This document shows positions 57,369 to 64,000 of a stretch of 64,000 bases of DNA, piece by piece (position 1 is the stretch's first letter; each line of letters starts with the position of its first letter). The translations under genes and the position numbers were made by a program. The notes under the pieces were generated by a model. The model had not been told where the DNA came from and did not search any database. It worked only from the letters and a program-made list of their open reading frames with translations. The DNA comes from Ridgeia piscesae (taxonomy: Eukaryota > Annelida > Polychaeta > Sabellida > Siboglinidae): NCBI GenBank assembly GCA_025642075.2, contig JAODUO010000070.1, forward strand, positions 331,001 to 395,000. The letters are read 5' to 3'.

Positions 57369-60204
57369 TGTACACCCCCAGAAGAGCAACACCACAAGTG
57401 TACACCCCCAGCAGAGCATACCTACAAGTGTACACCCCCAGCAGAGCAGTACCACAAGTGTACACCCCCAGCAGAGCAGTATCACAAGTGTACACCCCCA
57501 GCAGAGCATCACTAAAAGTGTACACCCCCAGCAGAGCAACACCACAAGTGAACACCCCCAGCAGAGCATCACCACAAGTGTATATCCCCAGCAGAGCAAC
57601 ACCACAAGTGTACACCCCCAGCAGAGCAACACCTACAAGTGTACACCCCCAGCAGAGCAACCACAAGTGTACACCCCCAGCAGAGCAACACTACAAGTGT
57701 ACACCCCCAGCAGAGCAACATGACAAGTGTACACCCCCAGCAGAGCAGTACCACAAGTGTACACCCCCAGCAGAGTAACACTACAAGTGTACACCCCCAA
57801 CAGAGCAACACCACAAGTGAACACCCCCAGCAGAGCATTACCACAAGTGTACACCCCCAGCAGAGCAACACCACAAGTGTACACCCCCAGCAGAGCAACA
57901 CCACAAGTGTACACCCCCAGCAGAGCAACACCACAAGTGTACACCCCCAGCAGAGCAACACCACAAGTGTACACCCCAGCAGAGCAACACCACAAGTGTA
58001 CACCCCCAGCAGAGCAACACACAAGTGTACACCCCCAGCAGAGCAACACCACAAGTGTACACCCCCAGCAGAGCAACACCACAAGTGTACACCCCCAGCA
58101 GAGCAACACCACAAGTGTACACCCCCAGCAGAGCAACACCACAAGTGTACACCCCCAGCAGAGCAACACCACAAGTGTACACCCCCAGCAGAGCAACACC
58201 ACAAGTGTACACCCCCAGCAGAGCAACACCACAAGTGTACACCCCCAGCAGAGCAACACCACAAGTGTACACCCCCAGCAGAGCAACACCACAAGTGTAC
58301 ACCCCCAGCAGAGCAACACCACAAGTGTACACCCCCAGCAGAGCAGTACCACAAGTGTACACCCCCAGCAGAGCAACACACAAGTGTACACCCCCAGCAG
58401 AGCAACACCACAAGTGTACACCCCCAGCAGAGCAACACTACAAGTGTACACCCCCAGCAGAGCAACACACAAGTGTACACCCCCAGCAGAGCAACACCAC
58501 AAGTGTACACCCCCAGCAGAGCATACACCACAAGTGTACACCCCCAGCAGAGCAACACCACAAGTGTACACCCCCAGCAGAGCAACACACAAGTGTACAC
58601 CCCCAGCAGAGCAACACCACAAGTGTACACCCCCAGCAGAGCAACACCACAAGTGTACACCCCCAGCAGAGCAACACTACAAGTGTACACCCCAGCAGAG
58701 CAACACCACAAGTGTACACCCCCAGCAGAGCAACACGACAAGTGTACACCCCCAGCAGAGCAACACCACAAGTGTACACCCCCAGCAGAGCAACACACAA
58801 GTGTACACCCCCAGCAGAGCAACACCACAAAGTGTACACCCCCACCAGAGCAACACCACAAGTGTACACCCCCAGCAGAGCAACACGACAAGTGTACACC
58901 CCCAGCAGAGCAACACCACAAGTGTACACCCCCAGCAGAGCAACACCACAAGTGTACACCCCCAGCAGAGCAACACGACAAGTGTACACCCCCAGCAGAG
59001 CAACACCACAAGTGTACACCCCCAGCAGAGCAACACCACAAGTGTACACCCCCAGCAGAGCAACACACAAGTGTACACCCCCAGCAGGCAACACCACAAG
59101 TGTACACCCCAGCAGAGCAACACCACAAGTGTACACCCCCAGCAGAGCAACACGACAAGTGTACACCCCCAGCAGAGCAACACACAAGTGTACACCCCCA
59201 GCAGAGCAACACACAAGTGTACACCCCCAGCAGAGCAACACCACAAGTGTACACCCCCAGCAGAGCAACACTGACAAGTGTACACCCCCAGCAGAGCAAC
59301 ACCACAAGTGAACACCCCACCAGAGCAACACCACAAGTGTACACCCCCAGCAGAGCAACACGGCAAGTGTACACCCCAGCAGAGCAACACCACAAGTGTA
59401 CACCCCCAGCAGAGCAACACGACAAGTGTACACCCCCAGCAGAGCAACACAAGTGTACACCCCCAGCAGCGCAACACCACAAGTGTACATCCCCAGCAGA
59501 GCAACATGACAAGTGTACACCCCCAGCAGAGCAACACTACAAGTGAACACCTCCACCAGAGCAACACTACAAGTGTACACCCCCAACAGAGCAACATGAC
59601 AAGTGTACATCCCCACAGAGCAACACCACAAGTGTTCACCCCCAGCAGAGCAACACCACAAGTGTACACCCCCAGCAGAGCAACACTACAAGTGTACACC
59701 CCCAGCAGAGCAACACCACAAGTGAACACCACCAGCAGAGCAACACTACAAGTGTACACCCCCAGCAGAGCAACACTACAAGTGTACACCCCCAGCAGAG
59801 CAACACCACAAGTGTACACCCCCAGCAGAGCAACACCACAAGTGTACACCCCCAGCAGAGCAACACCACAAGTGTACACCCCCAGCAGAGCAACACTACA
59901 AGTGTACACCCCCAGCAGAGCAACACCACAAGTGAACACCCCCAGCAGAGCAACACTACAAGTGTACACCCCCAGCAGAGCAACACCACAAGTGTACACC
60001 CCCAGCAGAGCAACACTACAAGTGTACACCCCCAGCAGAGCAACACCACAAGTGAACACCCCCAGCAGAGCAACATGACAAGTGTACACCCCCAGCAGAG
60101 CAACACCACTAGTGTACACCCCCAGCAGAGCAACACCGACAAGTGTACACCCCCAGCAGAGCAACATGACAAGTGTACACCCCCAGCAGAGCAACACTAC
60201 AAGG
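57369..60204. repeat. 30-bp minisatellite between genes 6 and 7
   Basis: About 95 copies of a 30-bp unit (tgtacacccccagcagagca plus acaccacaag). Single-base and 2-3-bp indels shift frames, yet both strands remain open for hundreds of codons. Central copies are nearly identical; both edges are more variable. Confidence 0.97.
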
Positions 60205-61028
60205 GCAAATGTCATCACCAGGACAGAGTTTTGATAATAAACTCATTCTCAATTACTATTTAATATCTATAACCAATCACAGCATGTATTTCCCAGTAAC
60301 ACAAACATAACCATAGTGCGGCCTGCCTGAGATATGCTCACTATGCTTATTGGCATTTTATTTTTATATGTCACCAACTGGGAAGTAAAACTTTCCCTTT
60401 CATAACTGAAGGCCGCGTCCTTTTGGCCATGCATAACACTGCTGCTGCCCTCTGGGGGTTAGTCAACTAACTAATGGGAGACAATGGCGTGCTGTAGCCT
60501 CCAGGCAATGACCACCAGGTCACTATCCTAGCCACTGCCTGCAGGGTGAGTGGTCAGTACAACACCTGTATGGACCCAACAGGTGTCACAGATGACAGTT
60601 GACAGGTCCCAGGTGGTCTTGTAACCATCAGAAGGACACCTGCCTGTCTTACAGGACACACCACAGACATTTGTCACCCACGGATGATCATGAGACAGTA
60701 ACAGTGACATTGCACTTGGCTGAAGAGTATTGGCCTCTGTTGTCACTGTTGGTGACAAACACTACAAGGACATTGACCAGTTGCAGAAGATGCTATGGAA
60801 CAGGCAAAGCTGTACACCAAGGTCCACTTGGCAAGGAATCTGGCTAAAATATCATGCTTATAAGTGATAGATTCGACAAGTGGTTACGACTCACGTCAGA
60901 GAAAGAACACAACTACCAGAGGTCAACATGCACTGATGATATCCACTCTCACCTAGTGGACACATACTGACCACACCCAACACAAACTATCCACCAGGTA
61001 TGTACTGGCACAGTGAACACATTTGGTG

Positions 61029-61104
<76 letters not shown>

Positions 61105-61987
61105 TTAGCACTGTAACTGTTAGATGTTTGTTATTGTTTCTGGACTGATGTGCAAATTTAAACAGGGAATAATGTTTGCTTGTTCAAAATGTGCATTATC
61201 TTTGTTTGCTTTACTCCCATATCTATGTTGCTAACCATTGTATACTTGGCATGGCTTCAGGGTCATGCCAATCTTACTACAAATTAATGTTCATTTAAAA
61301 ATATTATCTGACATACGCATTGTAAATTTAGCACAATAAATATGTTACTTCTAAATGTGTACATTAAAATCATAAATCACAATCACCAACATGCATCCAC
61401 ACATGTAGTGATAATATTTAAAATATTGCCAACATATTTATTAAATTATCTATTTTATCAATACTGTTTTACTTTAGTTTAGAACCTTATCAAATATATC
61501 CAATTTATGCATGTATTCCAGATAGGTTCAAAAGATGCAGACAAATTCAGAACAGAAGATGCCATGGATTTCTTGGACTGCACAATCTGGTTGGCTGTTT
61601 GTGGTGACCATTTGCTGTGATTGGTCAAGTCTTTAGGCACCTCTACAGGCAAGTCAAGGCTCTGGCACTTGTAAATGAAATGTACAGAAACCACATTGAA
61701 AAACACTCTCACGCAACTGGTTCCTTTGAGGGAAGAATATCATAGTCTGCGTAAATGAAATAAAGTTTATGTTATTCGACAGTGATCTTGATAGGTACTT
61801 TACGGTGGTAATTACTAACCAACCATACCATGCCATCTTTGGATCAATTTTGTGGTGGTATTTTACTTCAAATACTAATATCAAGATTATATAATTTATT
61901 GTAACATTTGAATAAATAAAAGTGAAACATATCATCTCTTTCCAGTGACCGAATAAGATAATTATACAGTTACTATTTTTACATCAG
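60205..61987. other. Region upstream of gene 7, no signal exon found
   Basis: Contains (TA)n at 61032-61099. I searched for an ATG, hydrophobic core and phase 1 donor like those of genes 5 and 6 and found none. An 82-codon frame at 60599-60847 has no hydrophobic leader. Confidence 0.45.
61032..61099. repeat. (TA)n microsatellite
   Basis: Perfect TA repeat of about 34 units. Confidence 0.98.
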
Positions 61988-62288
61988 TACGAGCCAATGA
62001 CCTTCTCCGAGTGAGTGCCTGCTTCATGGCGGGGGACCTCAACCTGACCTTGACCTGTGCCGCCGGCCACCACTTGGGGGCACTGTCTGCATTCGCAGGC
62101 ATCAGTCGAACAAACATATGTTCGTACGAGCCGTGGGACTGTGTGACCCAGGGAGGGCCCATTGGACTGTGTGACCAGAGGTCAATGTGCCTTGCTGACC
62201 GTATCACAGCTAGAGCAGGGGGGACTAGGCTGTGGGGGTCATGGACTGACCACCTACCTGCAGGTGGAATACAGGTGTCTGATTACAG
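61988..62288 (+). CDS. Gene 7 lectin exon (frameshifted)
   Basis: Acceptor tacatcag, donor G|GTGAGA. 301 nt, one more than the phase pattern allows. Eight cysteines are visible across the two frames, and the ending YLQVEYRC is almost the same as in gene 5. Confidence 0.6.
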
Positions 62289-62559
62289 GTGAGATATAGC
62301 ACTGGACAACTCTAAGAACACTCTAGTCTTCACAAACACTAGAACAATAAAACCCCACTGATAAGTATTAATAATGAAAGTCAAACTTACGCAGATAATA
62401 TTTTGATAGTGTTTTTGGTTGGTTTTGGATTTTAGCTGTGCGGATAATTTTATGTTCCAATTTAACACTTTGTAATTAATGTATAACAATATGTAGCTAA
62501 TGTAGAAACATGTGTAAATTCTAATAATATGTATACATTTCACTGCATTGTTTTCAATA

Positions 62560-62560
<1 letters not shown>

Positions 62561-62596
<36 letters not shown>

Positions 62597-62622
62597 CATA
62601 TATCTACATATATATATATATA

Positions 62623-62665
<43 letters not shown>
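62561..62665. repeat. (TA)n microsatellite, interrupted
   Basis: TA runs broken by short TACATA segments just upstream of the next exon. Confidence 0.95.
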
Positions 62666-62668
<3 letters not shown>

Positions 62669-62690
62669 TGTGATTTTGTGTGCATTACAG

Positions 62691-62822
62691 TAAACAAAAG
62701 AAAGCAACCAGAGATTGCTGCTGTAGCCTCAGTGACTGTGACACTGCCCGAAAGAACTGACCGTCTGGTGACCAATGGGACTGACCACCCCTCACCTACT
62801 CATATGTCCACCTCAATCCCAG
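62691..62822 (+). CDS. Gene 7 possible stalk exon
   Basis: Acceptor gcattacag, donor G|GTGGGC, phase 1-1, 132 nt. Ser/Thr/Pro-rich with VTVTLPERT and a sequon (NGT). Confidence 0.5.
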
Positions 62823-63368
62823 GTGGGCAGTGGACACTCCATTGTAGTTACAACACCCACATTCGCATCATATACAACTGCTACTATTGGTATTCACTAG
62901 ATGGCAGCACATGTAGATATTATTTACTATCTGCTAGATGGCACTGCTGTGTCTAGCAAATCTATACTTCAGCCAAGATGTCAGAAATATCACAACAAAT
63001 TTTGTGAATGTTTACTTCTTGATATCATGATTTGCAATGTGATACCTATGTGCAACATAACTATGATTAATTATAATACATTCTATTCAACTACCTGATT
63101 TAAATCCGTTACTTGGCTTTTCAAACTTAAGCACATTTCTATTATTAAATCTGAATAAAGTTGTATTCTCTTAACTTACATAAAAGTATCTATCTTTCTG
63201 TTACTGTATTTGTACAGTATTCCTAATTTCATATAGTATAATATATTTTTAAAAATATTCAAGAAAAAGTGCCGTGCTTGAAGCATACGGCAGTGAACAA
63301 CCATTAGTTTCATTTCTTGTTTCTAATAGTAGTTGATCAAACTGAATGTTTGTTTGTATATACTGAAG

Positions 63369-63428
63369 GTGACACAGAAGACATGTGGCTCTCACTAAAA
63401 TCTGTGCTGGAAGACAAAGTCACATTCT
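63369..63428 (+). CDS. Gene 7 possible small exon
   Basis: 60 nt, phase 1-1, between tactgaag and T|GTAAGT, encoding an acidic 20-residue segment. Support is only the splice sites and matching phase. Confidence 0.35.
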
Positions 63429-64000
63429 GTAAGTAAATGTTTATATCCTGAAAATATGAAACATAAATAATCATTGTGTGCCTGAAAACTTACCTTGGCA
63501 TGTTTCAACTCTGTAGTTGCAGTTGTTCATGGACTGTAATGTTAGTATGCACATTGTTCTGAATATTAAACTACAATGACTACGGTAACTAATCCAGTAA
63601 CAATTAAACAAGTAACACATTATTTAAATGACTGGTTCCTTCATAAAATACCATAACAATATTATAACCTTGTAGAAATGGGCAAATTATGTTTGTGAAT
63701 TTTTAGGATTGTTTCCATTTTTTTGAACCTTTTTAATCTTAATTATTTTTAGGATTAACAGCATAAAAGGTCTGATAAAATTGAATTGAAACAAGCAACA
63801 TTTCTTATTCAGCATTTAGTATTATTTTATGTTAAAGCCACAAAAGAAAATTATTCACTAAAATATTTTCAGCATTTCATTTAGAAGTGTTAAACTACTA
63901 TTCAATTGTAGATCAGATTATGCCTGTGGGAATCCTTTAGAAAGTACAGATGTAGACAGCACAGTAGAATACAAATTACTAACCTGTGGTGATTTCAATG
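63429..64000. other. Window end, nothing recognised
   Basis: AT-rich, presumably intronic to gene 7. No exon seen before the window stops. Confidence 0.5.

Larger units (their letters stand above)
61988..63428 (+). pseudogene. Gene 7 (partial): frameshifted SUEL lectin gene
   Basis: A third lectin-type gene, incomplete in the window. Lectin exon 61988-62288 fits the phase 1-1 pattern of genes 5 and 6 but contains one extra base. The first part reads CFMAGDLNLTLTC and onward to DQRSMC in one frame. The conserved end (VSQ, then LGCGG, then YLQVEYRC) is in the +1 frame. The join point falls just after the SMC motif, near 62190-62200. Two further phase 1-1 exons follow (62691-62822, 63369-63428). 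No signal exon is seen upstream and no CUB exon before the window ends. It could be a pseudogene or carry a one-base assembly error. Confidence 0.5.

Noticed and set aside
57569..60218. Frames of 400-650 codons on both strands
   Set aside because: Products of the 30-bp array, with equal openness in several frames and no flanking coding signal.
60599..60847. 82-codon frame as a signal exon for gene 7
   Set aside because: No hydrophobic leader and no phase 1 donor.
1..64000. tRNA, rRNA or other structured RNA genes
   Set aside because: No stretch showed a convincing cloverleaf or conserved rRNA core. A covariance search (tRNAscan-SE, Infernal) would be needed to exclude divergent ones.

Overview
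This is eukaryotic, almost certainly animal, DNA. The coding signal comes in short exons with GT-AG introns, and reading frames stay open when the exons are joined. The encoded proteins carry metazoan extracellular modules: CUB-type domains and sea-urchin-egg-lectin (SUEL, Gal_Lectin)-type domains. They also have signal peptides, Thr/Pro-rich stalks, single transmembrane helices, a GPI-type C-terminus and tyrosine-motif cytoplasmic tails. The AT-rich background, very high load of minisatellites and remnants of non-LTR retrotransposons fit a marine invertebrate, perhaps a mollusc or other lophotrochozoan. I cannot name the species. There is no prokaryotic operon, CRISPR array, rRNA or tRNA that I can support.

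Layout. All recognisable genes are on the + strand and look like one tandem family of cell-surface proteins. Gene 1 (201-2636) is only the 3' end: stalk, transmembrane (TM) exon and an ITAM-bearing tail. Gene 2 (4875-9884, 339 aa) is signal peptide, CUB-like domain, Thr/Pro stalk, TM and a tyrosine-rich tail. Gene 3 (16879-26008) is a damaged mosaic. Its front two-thirds are nearly identical to gene 4 and its tail exon is gene 2-like. Gene 4 (30502-36011, 395 aa) has the same front end but a different tail rich in SH2- and SH3-ligand motifs. Gene 5 (38332-41656, 393 aa) is signal peptide, SUEL-type lectin, CUB, stalk and a GPI-type C-terminus. Gene 6 (46243-55835, 1404 aa) is signal peptide, SUEL-type lectin, CUB, a 1088-residue disordered stalk in one exon, TM and a short basic tail. 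Gene 7 (61988 onward) is a partial, frameshifted lectin gene. For genes 2, 4, 5 and 6 the summed exon lengths divide exactly by three. Nearly all extracellular exons are phase 1-1, and TM exons end in phase 2.

About 30% of the window is tandem repeat: 16-, 36-, 27-, 86-, 38-, 36/72-, 22-, 71- and 30-bp minisatellites plus microsatellites. Several arrays grew from gene parts. The 71-bp array is a TM exon plus its splice donor copied about 15 times. The 36-bp arrays start at the stop-codon region of gene 2 and at the matching place in gene 3. The 86-bp array has a single-copy counterpart in gene 4. The 38-bp array fills the intron in which gene 3 switches from gene 4-like to gene 2-like sequence.

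Working hypothesis (inference): the locus is a fast-evolving cluster of candidate recognition receptors. Related CUB (with or without lectin) ectodomains are joined to alternative outputs: an ITAM, a hemITAM-like motif, SH2/SH3-binding tails, a GPI anchor or a basic tail. Exon-level recombination and minisatellite expansion are reshaping it.
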